Positions 18,001 to 26,576 of a stretch of 64,000 nucleotides of DNA are shown here, in pieces (the first letter of the stretch is position 1; each line of letters starts with the position of its first letter). Under the pieces are notes generated by a model. It searched no databases and was not told the DNA's origin. It worked only from the letters and a program-made list of their open reading frames with translations. The position numbers were made by a program, and so were the translations under genes. Location: contig NZ_VUYU01000025.1 in assembly GCF_011682065.1 (NCBI RefSeq), forward strand, positions 39,055-103,054, given 5' to 3'. Source of the DNA: Massilia rubra (GTDB lineage: Bacteria > Pseudomonadota > Gammaproteobacteria > Burkholderiales > Burkholderiaceae_D).

Positions 18001-19263
18001 CAGCAACTGGCGCTGCACAGCGGTCAGCGGCAATTGGCCGGCCAGGCGCGACAGGGTTTCCAGGTCGAGTTGGCGGGCACTCACTTTCACCTGCTCCGGC
18101 GCCTGGCCGCGCGCCGGGGTGTAGGACTCGGACAAGGTGGTCGGCGCCAGGCTCAGGCCGTCGGCGGTGAGCAGGGAAAAATCGGTGAGCGTCACTTCGT
18201 GCCCGTGCGTCCCGAAAGCCGGGGTGCCTCGATTACTGCCGGCGGCAAAGGTTTCGCGCGCGGACAAGCGGCCGCGCACGCGCGCCAGCGCCAGCGCCGG
18301 CAAGTCGCGCCCCAGGCGCGCACTGACGCCGGCCAGCGCCACGTCGGCGGTGAACCCGGCCAGCTTGGCCCGGTCCAGGCTCAGCCAGGCGCGCACCGAT
18401 CCCTGGCCCTGGCTCACCTTGACCGGGTAATCGAGGTAGGGGGTCCAGGCGGCCAGGTCGGTATCGGGCAGGTCGGCGTACAGCTCGCCTTTCCACTGGC
18501 GCATGTCGGCCATGCGCGCCGTAAAGCGCGGATGGGCGAAGTCGGCGCGCACATCGAGCGGCCCGGCCAGGCTGGCCGGCGGCGTGGCGCGCAGGCCGAA
18601 GCGGTGGTGCTGCCAGCGGTTCTTGAGCACCACGTCGACGTTCTCCAGCGCCAGCACCGGCGCGCCGCGCAACTGGTCGGTCCACTGCACGCGCCCTTCG
18701 CGGATCAGGATCTGGCGCTGCTTGAAGGCCCAGTCGGCGCCGCCGGCGTCGCCGTGCTCGCCCTGCTTGATCGGCATGCCGGCCACGAACAGCTGGCCGC
18801 TGGCGTCGCGCCGGATGTCGAGGTCGGGGCGAATGATTTCGAGGGAGTAAAAACGCGGTTCCAGGGTCGGCACGCTCCACCACGACAGGGTGGCCGACAC
18901 GCTCGGCAGGCTCAGCACCTGGCGGCCGGCCGGGTCGCGCAGGATCACATCGCCCAGGAACAGGTTCGGGCGCAAGCCGCGCCAGGACGCATAAATGCGG
19001 GTGATGGTGACGTCGCTGCCCAGCGCGCGGCTGGCGATGCGCTCGATATTGCCCTTGTAATAGTCAATATTCGGCAGGATGAGGTAGCGCAGCACCAGGA
19101 ACACGATGGTGAACAGAAAATACACCAGCAGCGCCAGCTTGATGGTGAAGCCCAGCACGTGATGGGTGGCGCGATTGCAGGCCCGATAGGCGGAACGCAG
19201 CCGCCGCCAGCGCTCTGCGATGGGCAGGTGCTCGGCGGGAGCCTGTGCTTCCGGTGTATGCAT
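15070..19263 (-). CDS. yhdP: YhdP family AsmA-like envelope protein
   Basis: 1397 residues from the ATG at 19263 (a TTG 33 bp upstream is possible; neither has a strong Shine-Dalgarno). There is one membrane segment near residues 36-60 (FTIKLALLVYFLFTIVFLVL). A very long periplasmic part follows, with DUF3971 and AsmA-C-like character, and ends with the hydrophobic FNLGTGPLVYALAVNPVVGLG stretch typical of the family. In E. coli, YhdP bridges the inner and outer membranes and moves phospholipids outward together with TamB and YdbH. It is divergent from glnE and heads the yhdP-nitrilase-tldD run. Confidence 0.9.
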   Translation of the reverse strand: MHTPEAQAPAEHLPIAERWRRLRSAYRACNRATHHVLGFTIKLALLVYFLFTIVFLVLRYLILPNIDYYKGNIERIASRALGSDVTITRIYASWRGLRPNLFLGDVILRDPAGRQVLSLPSVSATLSWWSVPTLEPRFYSLEIIRPDLDIRRDASGQLFVAGMPIKQGEHGDAGGADWAFKQRQILIREGRVQWTDQLRGAPVLALENVDVVLKNRWQHHRFGLRATPPASLAGPLDVRADFAHPRFTARMADMRQWKGELYADLPDTDLAAWTPYLDYPVKVSQGQGSVRAWLSLDRAKLAGFTADVALAGVSARLGRDLPALALARVRGRLSARETFAAGSNRGTPAFGTHGHEVTLTDFSLLTADGLSLAPTTLSESYTPARGQAPEQVKVSARQLDLETLSRLAGQLPLTAVQRQLLVDGGLRGKVSDFSVEWQGKFPDLASYRVRGKLDGLGMRAQAARPAVARTASSPARAAFPPIPGIENLSGALDASEKGGMLTLNSQQLVLQLPAWFADPAMAFDQFDARARWTFAPQNKLLVQLESLDFAQGTLTGSLSGTHQMTLGSQAGKPADIVDVSGTLSGFAINTIGRYLPLKTPEHLRGWLTGALEDGMAQDATFRLRGDLAHFPFRSNTPGERKGEFRVGGRLENARLNYAPGHFAPDGVAPVWPQAEQINGSFLFDRTRMEIKGDTAKTRGVALSAVKAVIADLADPDKVLEIDGNAAGPMQDFLGYVEASPVLNWIGRFTEHTRASGNAKLGLKLQLPLAHLIESKVQGTLQLMNNDVVLFDPLPPLQSAIGKLEFNEKGINLNGVGASFLGGPLALTGGTQRDNAIVIKLAGTATADGIRKTYPSAALQHVLGLVSGAARYNGAVVVRDHQAQVTVDSTLAGMGVELPAPLNKAAADSLPLHFTLTGLAGADPGVAHDEIRLALGPNISARYQRSKLGKGAWKVDSGGIGVNVPAPIPDSGLMINADMKTINVDQWIAIGSSVAHAAPEPAPAAGAPGEGIDLAQYVVADVLAARANELIISERKLDNVVVGASHVKDTWQANVDARQVAGHVTWAEGPSGQGLGKVTARLASLIIPESAAAGVKDLLEGGKSAAATIPALDIVAEHFELFNKKLGRLELVASNAQLASGREWQINSLLLANPDGVLRSTGKWVTGEGHSNTSLKFVLDIEDAGKLLDRFGFPETLRRGKGKMAGEIAWNGLPYSLDIPSLSGKIEMGVAAGQFLKQDPGAAKLLGVLSLQMLPRLLKLDFHDVFSEGLAFDGITANASITRGVVRTDNLKMHGVAATVLMAGTADIANESTNLHVVVIPEFNLGTGPLVYALAVNPVVGLGSFLAQLFLRAPVMKALTYEMQITGPWKAPVITKLGAPKGPPPLVLPATNVKPETN

Positions 19264-19444
19264 CAATAAGCTGATAAAGGGTCCCGCCGTATCCAAATGT
19301 AGTGCAATAAGGTAACGCTTGCGCGAATCGCGCCGGCTCCCTTACCATCGTCCTGATCCTCACCGTAGCGCGGCCCATGTTAATTTTACCTTATACAAGC
19401 GCCACCGAACCCGACTTTCACTTACCCTTTCCTGACGCCAACCA

Positions 19445-22195
19445 ATGAATCCAGCCTCCCTGACACCGCTGTCGCGCTTTTATCAACGCTGGCTGGCGGC
19501 CGATCCAAGCCGCGCCGGCGCTGTGGCCAGCATCACCGCCGGCCCGCTCGACCAGCTTGATCTGGCGCAAGGCTTGGCCCGCGTGGCCGTGGACGACGCC
19601 AAACCGGGCGCCCCGCCGCTTCCCGCCGTGCGCGCCATGCGCCGCCTGCGCAACCTGCTGGTCTCAAGCCTGATACAGCGCGACCTGGACGGCCAGGCCG
19701 ATCTGGCCGAAGTGGTGGCCACCATGACGGCGTTTGCCGACTTCGCCATCCGCACCCACCTGGCCGCCCTCATGGCCGAGCAGGTGAGCAGCCACGGCAT
19801 GCCGGTCGGCCACGAATCGGGACTGCCGCAGGAAATGATTGTGTTGGCGATGGGCAAGCAAGGCGGCGGCGAGCTGAATGTCTCGTCCGACATCGACCTG
19901 ATCTTCGTCTACCCGGAAGATGGCGACACCGCCGCCGGGGCCGGCCAGCGCCAGCTGTCGAACCACGAGTTTTTCACGCGCCTGGGCAAAAAGTTGATCG
20001 CCGCCCTGTCCGAGATCACCGAGGATGGCTTTACCTTCCGGGTGGACATGGCGCTGCGCCCGAACGGCAACTCCGGCCCGCTGGTCGCCAGCCTGAACAT
20101 GGTCGAGGAATACCTGATCGTGCAGGGCCGCGAGTGGGAGCGCTACGCCTGGGTCAAGGCGCGCGCCGTCACCGGCGCGCCGCAAGACATCGCCGCGCTC
20201 GAAGCCATCGTCCATCCCTTCGTGTACCGGCGCTACCTCGACTTCGGCGTGATCGACGCGATTCGCACCATGCACGCCCAGATCCGCGCCGAGGTCGACC
20301 GCCAGGAACGCCTGCATCCGGACCGCAGCAACAACGTCAAGCTGGGGCGCGGCGGGATCCGCGAAATCGAATTTCTGGCGCAAGTGTTCCAGCTGATCCG
20401 GGGCGGGCGCGACAGCGCCCTGCGCGACCGTTCCACCCGCGCCACCCTGCGCGTGCTGGCCGACAAGGAACTGCTGCCGGCCGACACGGTCGAGCAATTG
20501 CTCGCTTCCTACGCCTTCCTGCGCAACCTGGAACACCGCCTGCAATACCTGGACGACGCCCAGACCCACACCCTGCCCGCCAGCGACGCCGACCGCGCCG
20601 TCATCGCGCAGATGATGCGCCTGCCCGACGTGGCCACCCTGCTGGCGCAACTGGAAGAACACCGCCATTTCGTGGCAGCCCAGTTCGACGCCATCTTCAG
20701 CGACAAGTCCGAGCAGGCTGGCGACACGGTCGACCCGGGCGCCAGCAGCTGGGCCGGGGCCGACCTCGACAACCGCGAAGCGATCGAAGCGCACCTGCGC
20801 GCGCTCAGCTTCGACGACGCCGGCGGCGCCGCCCAGCGCCTGATGAGCACCTGGCAGTCCGGCAAGGTGCAAGCCCTGCCCGAAGCGAGCCGCACCCGCC
20901 TGCTGGCGCTGGTCAACGCCGCGCTGCCGCTGATCGGCAAGACCGCGCTGGAAGCCGGCGCCGGCAGCGCCAGCTCGACCCTCACCCGCCTGCTGGCGTT
21001 TTTCGAAGCCATCGCGCGCCGCTCGGCCTACTTGTCCTTGCTGACCGAGTATCCGCACACCCTGGAACGCGTGATCCGCATGATGTACGCCAGCGGCTGG
21101 GCCGCCACCTTCCTGACCCAACACCCGATCGTGCTCGACGAACTGTTAGATGAGCGCGTGCGCAGCGCCGTGCCCGACTGCGCCGCCCTGGCCGCCGAAC
21201 TCAAGGAGCAACTGGGCGCGGCCGCCGGCGACACCGAGCGCCAGATGGATATCTTGCGCGAAGCCCACCACGCGCAACTGTTCCGCCTGCTGGCGCAAGA
21301 CCTGGCGGGCGAACTGACCGTGGAAAAGCTGGCCGATTACCTCTCGGCGCTGGCCGACACCATCGTCGCCGCCACCATCGACGCCGCCTGGCAAGCCATT
21401 TCCACGCGCCACCGCGAGGTGCCGCGCTTCGCCGTCATCGCCTACGGCAAGCTGGGCGGCAAGGAACTGGGCTACGTGTCGGACCTGGACGTGATTTTCC
21501 TGTTCGACGACGACGACCAGGAAGCGCCCGGCAACTACGCCAAGCTGGCCCAGCGTTTCATTACCTGGATGACGGCGCACACCTCGGCCGGCATCTTGTT
21601 CGATATCGACACCGCGCTGCGCCCGGACGGCGCCAGCGGCATGCTGGTCTCGAGCGTGGCCGCGTTCGAGCGCTACCAGGAAAATTCGGCCTGGATCTGG
21701 GAACACCAGGCGCTTACGCGCGCGCGCTTCTGCGCCGGCGACGCGGCCATCGGCGAACGCTTCGAGGCGGTGCGCGAACGCGTGCTGCGCACCGACCGCA
21801 GTGAGCGCGCGGACGAACTCAAGCAAGAAGTGCTGAAGATGCGCAAGAAGATGCACGACGCCTATCCGGCGCGCCCCGGCCTGTTCGACCTCAAGCAGGA
21901 TGTGGGCGGCATGATCGATGTCGAATTCATGTCGCAGTACCTGGTGCTGCGCCATTGCGCGCAGTATCCGCAGCTCACCATCAACCTCGGCAACATCGGC
22001 CTGCTGCGCATGTTCGCCGACCTGGGGCTGATCGATGCGGATCTGGCGCTGGCGGTGGGCGACGCCTATCGCGCCATGCGCAAGCTGCAGCACCAGATGC
22101 GCCTGCAGGGCAAGGACAATGCGCGCGTGGACGCGGCGCTGGTGGCCAGGCACAGCGCACCGGTCAGGCAGTTGTGGGAAGCGGTGTTCGCCTAG
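19445..22195 (+). CDS. glnE: bifunctional glutamine synthetase adenylyltransferase/deadenylase
   Basis: Adds and removes AMP on a tyrosine of GlnA in response to PII, tuning glutamine synthetase activity. 916 residues with both nucleotidyltransferase domains. The N-terminal one has GGGELNVSSDIDLIF (about 140-154, Asp149/Asp151). The C-terminal one has GGKELGYVSDLDVIF near residue 680. GlnD-like helical PII-binding regions follow each. The start at 19445 has no clear Shine-Dalgarno, but the protein begins as the family does. The TAG stop overlaps the stop of the converging 22192 gene. Its substrate glnA lies 27 kb away in the same window. Confidence 0.96.
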   Translation: MNPASLTPLSRFYQRWLAADPSRAGAVASITAGPLDQLDLAQGLARVAVDDAKPGAPPLPAVRAMRRLRNLLVSSLIQRDLDGQADLAEVVATMTAFADFAIRTHLAALMAEQVSSHGMPVGHESGLPQEMIVLAMGKQGGGELNVSSDIDLIFVYPEDGDTAAGAGQRQLSNHEFFTRLGKKLIAALSEITEDGFTFRVDMALRPNGNSGPLVASLNMVEEYLIVQGREWERYAWVKARAVTGAPQDIAALEAIVHPFVYRRYLDFGVIDAIRTMHAQIRAEVDRQERLHPDRSNNVKLGRGGIREIEFLAQVFQLIRGGRDSALRDRSTRATLRVLADKELLPADTVEQLLASYAFLRNLEHRLQYLDDAQTHTLPASDADRAVIAQMMRLPDVATLLAQLEEHRHFVAAQFDAIFSDKSEQAGDTVDPGASSWAGADLDNREAIEAHLRALSFDDAGGAAQRLMSTWQSGKVQALPEASRTRLLALVNAALPLIGKTALEAGAGSASSTLTRLLAFFEAIARRSAYLSLLTEYPHTLERVIRMMYASGWAATFLTQHPIVLDELLDERVRSAVPDCAALAAELKEQLGAAAGDTERQMDILREAHHAQLFRLLAQDLAGELTVEKLADYLSALADTIVAATIDAAWQAISTRHREVPRFAVIAYGKLGGKELGYVSDLDVIFLFDDDDQEAPGNYAKLAQRFITWMTAHTSAGILFDIDTALRPDGASGMLVSSVAAFERYQENSAWIWEHQALTRARFCAGDAAIGERFEAVRERVLRTDRSERADELKQEVLKMRKKMHDAYPARPGLFDLKQDVGGMIDVEFMSQYLVLRHCAQYPQLTINLGNIGLLRMFADLGLIDADLALAVGDAYRAMRKLQHQMRLQGKDNARVDAALVARHSAPVRQLWEAVFA

Positions 22196-22995
22196 GCGAG
22201 ATGGGGATAGCCGCGCGCGCACGCCTCCGCTTGCAGCGCGCCGATGCGTTCGTAATCGTGCATGGAGCACGGCGCAAAGTGGCCGATCGACAGCGCCGGC
22301 AGCAGCTCGGCCAGCGCCGCCGCAGGCGCCAGCAAGGCGTCGCGCAAGCGCTGTCGCAGCGCGTCCGGCACAGCGGCGCCCGTCACGAACGGCAGGCCGG
22401 GCGATGGCGCCGAGTAGCGCAGGATCGAGATGCCATCCAGGCTGGACGGCTGCTCGCGGCGCAGATAGCCGAGCGTGACGCAGTCGATGGCCGCCAGGTC
22501 GGCCGCGCCGCTTTGCACCAGCGCCAGGCTGGCGCGGTGACTGCCCGACCATGTCACGCCGCTGAAAAAACGCCCGTCGCGCGCGAATGGCGCCACCGCA
22601 TGGCGCAGCGCGTTCATGCCGCTGTTGGAGTAAATGTCGTTGGCGGCGGCCCTGCGCCCGCGCGCGTCGGCCAGGGTGGCGATGCCGCTGCCGTCGCGCA
22701 CCACGAGCGCGCTGGCGTAGTCCGCCCCCGCGCAGCCGTCGAACTCGTAAGCTGGCGTCGCGAGCAAGCGGACGTGTTCGCGCAGCTGGGTCAGGTAGGG
22801 ATAGCCGCAGGTCTGGCTGAGCAGCATGTCCGGCCGCTTCCAGAAGTCCGGCAAGACCGGCTCGCGTTCGAGCTCGACGGCATCAAGCATGCCATCGGCG
22901 CGCAGCACATCGACCAGCGCGTCGAACAGGGCTTCATAGTCTGCTGCGACCTGGGCCGACACGTTGTACATCGGGAATGCGACTGTCCACCTCAT
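22192..22995 (-). CDS. PhnD-like substrate-binding protein, no signal peptide
   Basis: 267 residues from the ATG at 22995, four bases after the desaturase stop, so probably translationally coupled. The sequence has the PhnD/SsuA-type periplasmic-binding fold: MYNVSAQVAADYEALFDAL at the start, LLSQTCGYPYLTQL, VVRDGSGIATLADARG, YSNSGMNALRHAV, and SGSHRASLALVQSGAADLAAIDCVT. No signal peptide or lipobox is visible, and no ABC permease or ATPase gene is nearby. It may therefore be a cytosolic sensor or enzyme-like relative rather than a transporter part. Its stop overlaps that of glnE. Confidence 0.75.
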   Translation of the reverse strand: MRWTVAFPMYNVSAQVAADYEALFDALVDVLRADGMLDAVELEREPVLPDFWKRPDMLLSQTCGYPYLTQLREHVRLLATPAYEFDGCAGADYASALVVRDGSGIATLADARGRRAAANDIYSNSGMNALRHAVAPFARDGRFFSGVTWSGSHRASLALVQSGAADLAAIDCVTLGYLRREQPSSLDGISILRYSAPSPGLPFVTGAAVPDALRQRLRDALLAPAAALAELLPALSIGHFAPCSMHDYERIGALQAEACARGYPHLA

Positions 22996-22999
22996 CTTC

Positions 23000-23974
23000 T
23001 TAGTCCGGCATGTGGGGATGGACCGGCGCATCGACCGCCGTCAGGCCGAAACGGCGCATCAGATCGCCGTAACCGCGCACGTAAAAGCCGCCGCTGCGGG
23101 CAATATACGCCTCGCGCCGCGTATGGTAGACGCGCGGCAGCAGATACCACGGCAGCGATGGAAAGTCATGGTGTACCAGATGGAAATTGTTATTCAAATA
23201 CAGCAGGCGGAACACGAAGCCCGCTTCGTTGAGCACGATGCGCTGCTTGTGGTTTTCCGCCGGACGATGTTCGTAATACGAGCGGATCATCACCAGCGAC
23301 TGGGCCGGATACGATATCGCCAGCACGTAATACAGCGCCGACACGCCGAACGCGGCCTCGACCACCCACAGCAGCGCCCCCAGCATGGCTACATGGCGCA
23401 GCCACATGTGGGCCTGGGTCCAGTCCCCGCGCAAGGGCTGGCGCACGGCCTCGATCCAGGCGGACGTGATCGCAATCGCCGGGCCGACCAGCATGCGGCC
23501 CCAGAAGGTCTTGTTAAACCACAGCAGTTGTTGCAGCGGCTTGCTCATGCCGGCCCAGGCGGCCGGCGAGACGTAATGGCTTTCGGTATCGAGCGCCGGC
23601 ATGGTCAGGTGGAAATCGACGTGATGGCGCAGATGGCTGTCGCGATACAACTGATATGGATACCACACCGCCAGCGGCAGCGTGCCGAACAGGCGGTTCA
23701 GCGTCGGCCAGCGGGTCGGATGGCCGTGAATCAATTCGTGCTGAAGCGACATGTACCATGCGCACCACCAGATCATCAGCACCGTGGCGGCGGGTGTGCC
23801 GAGCGCGCGCCAGTTTGCCAGGGTGGCCAGCCAGCCGCCATGAATGACGACGATCAACAGCCAGGTGGGCCATTCCGCCAGCCATAACCAGCGCTGGCGT
23901 TCGCCGCGCATTTGCTGCTGTTGCGCGGCGTCCATGTAGTTCGTGCACACTTCCTTTGCCACTGCTGTTGTCAT
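23000..23974 (-). CDS. membrane fatty-acid-desaturase family enzyme
   Basis: 324 residues from the ATG at 23974 with GGGAGAA upstream (an in-frame TTG at 23980 is less likely). The three histidine boxes of the di-iron integral membrane desaturase/hydroxylase superfamily are present: HELIH (79-83), HLRHH (114-118) and HLVHH (265-269). Hydrophobic segments lie around 36-75 and 193-225. Members desaturate or hydroxylate acyl chains, carotenoids or small hydrophobic substrates. The actual substrate is not evident. It sits 36 bp behind receptor D and overlaps the regulation of the PhnD-like gene, forming a three-gene operon. Confidence 0.85.
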   Translation of the reverse strand: MTTAVAKEVCTNYMDAAQQQQMRGERQRWLWLAEWPTWLLIVVIHGGWLATLANWRALGTPAATVLMIWWCAWYMSLQHELIHGHPTRWPTLNRLFGTLPLAVWYPYQLYRDSHLRHHVDFHLTMPALDTESHYVSPAAWAGMSKPLQQLLWFNKTFWGRMLVGPAIAITSAWIEAVRQPLRGDWTQAHMWLRHVAMLGALLWVVEAAFGVSALYYVLAISYPAQSLVMIRSYYEHRPAENHKQRIVLNEAGFVFRLLYLNNNFHLVHHDFPSLPWYLLPRVYHTRREAYIARSGGFYVRGYGDLMRRFGLTAVDAPVHPHMPD

Positions 23975-24010
23975 AAGCAAGTTCTCCCGGTAAGTGCGCT
24001 ACAAAAGGCG

Positions 24011-26338
24011 CTAAAAACGCGATTTCACACGAATGCCGACTGTGCGCGGACGCGCCATGAACAAGGTATCGCCCGGCTGGATGGCGATGCTGTTGGTCGT
24101 CACATCGCTCACTTTATTGCCGTTGGTCAGATTGGTGCCGAACAGGCCGACTTCGACAGCGCGCGTGGTGTAGGTCAAGGTGGCGTTGAGCGTATTCGAC
24201 GATGGAATCTCCGAATAGCTGCCCTGGGCGGCGGCAAAATTGGTGTAGGCGCTGCCCTTGTAGGCATAGCTGGCGGCCAGGCCGACTTCATCCGTGCCGC
24301 CGACCGGAATCCGGTAGCTGACGGTGGCGCTGGCGGCCACGCGCGGCGCATACGGCGTGCGCGCCCCGGCCGGAATGTTCTGCGCCGCGATGCCGGTCAC
24401 CACCGCGTTGCGCGCGTAGGCATGGTTGTAAGCGGCATTGAAACCGATGCTGGCGCGCCGCGTCAGCTTGAAAGCGCCCTCCACTTCCACGCCTTCGCTG
24501 CGGATCTTGCCGGCGTTCTGGGTGAAGTAATACGTGCACGGCAGCTTGTTGAACACCTGCACATCGTCCCAATTGCTCAGGTAAGCGTTCACATTGAGGG
24601 TCATGCGGCGCTCGAACAGGGTGTTCTTGGAACCGATTTCGTAGCTCCACAAGCTGTCCGGCGCGAAGGTGGACGGCGCATTGAGCCCGCAAAAGTTGAA
24701 CGGCACCGGCTGGTTGTTGCCGCCGTAGCGGAAACCCTTGCCCGCGTTGGCGTACAGCAGGTGATCCTGGTCCAGATGATAGGCCGCCGCCAGGCGCGGA
24801 TTGGCGCCCTGCGCGGTGGCGCTGCTGCTGCTCGTCTCCGGGCTGCCGACGGGCGCCGCCGGGGTGGCGCCCACCAGGTTGCCGAACAGGCCGGAAAAAT
24901 GCAGGTCGAAATCCTGGGTACCCTTGAACAGGCGCAGGCCGGCGGTCAGGTCGAGTTTCTCGAACACGGTGTAAGTGCCTTCGGCAAACAGCGCCACCTG
25001 GTGCGACTTGGTGTCTTGCCGGCCCGAAAAATAATTGTTCGGCGTCGTGGCGCCGTCGTTGCTTTGCGAATTGTAGCCGGGGAAGTTGCGGGTCTCACCG
25101 AAACGGGCGTCGAAGCCTGCGGTCGGTTGCTCCTGGCGCAGCTTGCGTTCGCCGGTTTCAAAAAACGCGCCCGCAGTCCACTTGAACGGCCCGCTGCTTT
25201 TCGAATTGAGTCGGAACTCTTGCGCAAAGTCGGTCACCGCATTGCCGATCGTGTAAGCCGACGCCATCAGCGGATTCTTGCCGCTGAAAATGAACGCCGT
25301 GGCCGGATACTGGGCCGATTGCACATAACGCGTATCGCGGTGCAGGTAGGAGCTCGACGAGACCAGCTGCGCGCCGCCCAGGTCGTAGTTGACGGCCAGG
25401 TTATACAGTTGCAGCGAATCGTTGCTCTGTTGCGGCAACAGCGCGAACGTGGTGAACGGCGCCAGCTTCGAATAGGCATCGTTGATGCCGCCCTTGATGT
25501 TCGAGGCGGTGGCGCTGGCGTCGATCACCAGCTTGGACGAGGCGCGCAGGCGCAGCGCGGCGCGGCCCTGGTTGGTCGAGACGGCATTGGTGGTGGCGCC
25601 GTTGAAGTCGTTTTTGATATAGCCGGAATCCTTGCCGGTGTAGCCGGTCAGGCGCAGGCCGGCCACGTCGGCCTTGAGGGGAATGTTGACCATGCCGCGC
25701 AGGTTGCCGTTGTTGCCGCCGAAGCCAGAGGTGCGCGAGCCGACCGCCTCCACGGAGCCGAACAGGTCGGTGGTATCGGGCTTTTGCGTGATCTGGCGCA
25801 CCGCGCCGGCCATGGCGCTGGCGCCGAACAGGGTGCCCTGCGGGCCTTGCAGCACTTCGATGCGTTCCAGGTCCAGCACTTTCAGGTCCGGGTTGCCGGA
25901 CTTGAGGGTCACCGGCATCTCGTCGACGTACACGGCCACCAGAGAGGAATCCTGGATTTCGGACGGCACGATGCCGCGCACGACCAGGCCGCGCATGGTG
26001 ATGTTATTCACCCCGGCGCCCTGCTCCTGCACGCTCATGGCGGGCACCAGGCTGGCGATGTCGGACAGCTTGCCCAGGCCAAATTTGGCCAGGCCTTCCG
26101 GTTGCAGGACGGTAATGGCGGCCGGGACTTGCTGCACGTCGACCGCGTTAATGGCGCGGGTGGCGGTGATTTCGACCTTGTCGATTTGTTCGGAAGTGCT
26201 GTTGCCGGCGGCCTGGCGCGCTGCGGCGCGGGCGGCGGCGTCGGTGGCGGCGGCAGGCGCCTGCTGGGCCTGGGTGGGAGCGATAACGCCGAGCGAGAAG
26301 ATCGCCAGTGCGCCGTGGGCGATCAACTGCTTTGCCAT
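24011..26338 (-). CDS. TonB-dependent receptor (D), siderophore-type plug
   Basis: 775 residues from the ATG at 26338 with AAGGAA upstream; the frame is open to 26569 but that part is a repeat element. The signal peptide ends at APTQAQ. The plug differs from the other receptors: VEITATRAINAVDVQQVPAAITVL, ITMRGLVVRGIV, VAVYVDEMPV and ERIEVLQGPQGTLFGASAMAG. This resembles receptors of sphingomonad/siderophore type. The barrel ends VKSRF. It is the first gene of an operon with the desaturase and PhnD-like genes, so it probably imports the substrate or cofactor of that system. Confidence 0.93.
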   Translation of the reverse strand: MAKQLIAHGALAIFSLGVIAPTQAQQAPAAATDAAARAAARQAAGNSTSEQIDKVEITATRAINAVDVQQVPAAITVLQPEGLAKFGLGKLSDIASLVPAMSVQEQGAGVNNITMRGLVVRGIVPSEIQDSSLVAVYVDEMPVTLKSGNPDLKVLDLERIEVLQGPQGTLFGASAMAGAVRQITQKPDTTDLFGSVEAVGSRTSGFGGNNGNLRGMVNIPLKADVAGLRLTGYTGKDSGYIKNDFNGATTNAVSTNQGRAALRLRASSKLVIDASATASNIKGGINDAYSKLAPFTTFALLPQQSNDSLQLYNLAVNYDLGGAQLVSSSSYLHRDTRYVQSAQYPATAFIFSGKNPLMASAYTIGNAVTDFAQEFRLNSKSSGPFKWTAGAFFETGERKLRQEQPTAGFDARFGETRNFPGYNSQSNDGATTPNNYFSGRQDTKSHQVALFAEGTYTVFEKLDLTAGLRLFKGTQDFDLHFSGLFGNLVGATPAAPVGSPETSSSSATAQGANPRLAAAYHLDQDHLLYANAGKGFRYGGNNQPVPFNFCGLNAPSTFAPDSLWSYEIGSKNTLFERRMTLNVNAYLSNWDDVQVFNKLPCTYYFTQNAGKIRSEGVEVEGAFKLTRRASIGFNAAYNHAYARNAVVTGIAAQNIPAGARTPYAPRVAASATVSYRIPVGGTDEVGLAASYAYKGSAYTNFAAAQGSYSEIPSSNTLNATLTYTTRAVEVGLFGTNLTNGNKVSDVTTNSIAIQPGDTLFMARPRTVGIRVKSRF

Positions 26339-26397
26339 CGGTGTTCCTTCTTGTTTGATTGGTAATGCGTGCGGGTCTATCTCATCCGAAAAGTATA

Positions 26398-26484
26398 TAG
26401 AAGGCGGGAAACCTCGGACACGAAGATAAACAAGTTTGCTTATTTGAATTGAGAGCTGTCTTTCCCGCCTGCGCGGGAAAGACG
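26398..26484. repeat. REP-like palindromic element
   Basis: CTTTCCCGC and GCGGGAAAG flank a 4-base loop at 26460-26481. A degenerate inverted half (AGGCGGGAAACC) lies at 26401-26412. The unit matches the repeat pairs at 45966-46054 and 57614-57714. Confidence 0.7.
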
Positions 26485-26543
26485 GTTTTGAGGTTTGCGA
26501 TTCTCGCAAAATCGTCGACGGTTCTGGCCGTTGCGATTCTGCA

Positions 26544-26567
26544 GAATGGCGCCCTGCGGCGCCATTC
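26544..26567 (-). terminator. strong hairpin behind receptor E
   Basis: A perfect 10-bp stem (GAATGGCGCC pairing with GGCGCCATTC, 4-base loop) starts 10 bp beyond the receptor E stop. It lacks a T-run, so it may protect the mRNA 3' end or act with Rho. Confidence 0.5.
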
Positions 26568-26576
26568 ATCCTGTTG

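Noticed and set aside
26339..26569. Longer start for receptor D
   Set aside because: The added residues include a translated REP-like repeat (SFPRRRERQ) and would bury the signal peptide. The ATG at 26338 has a good ribosome site.
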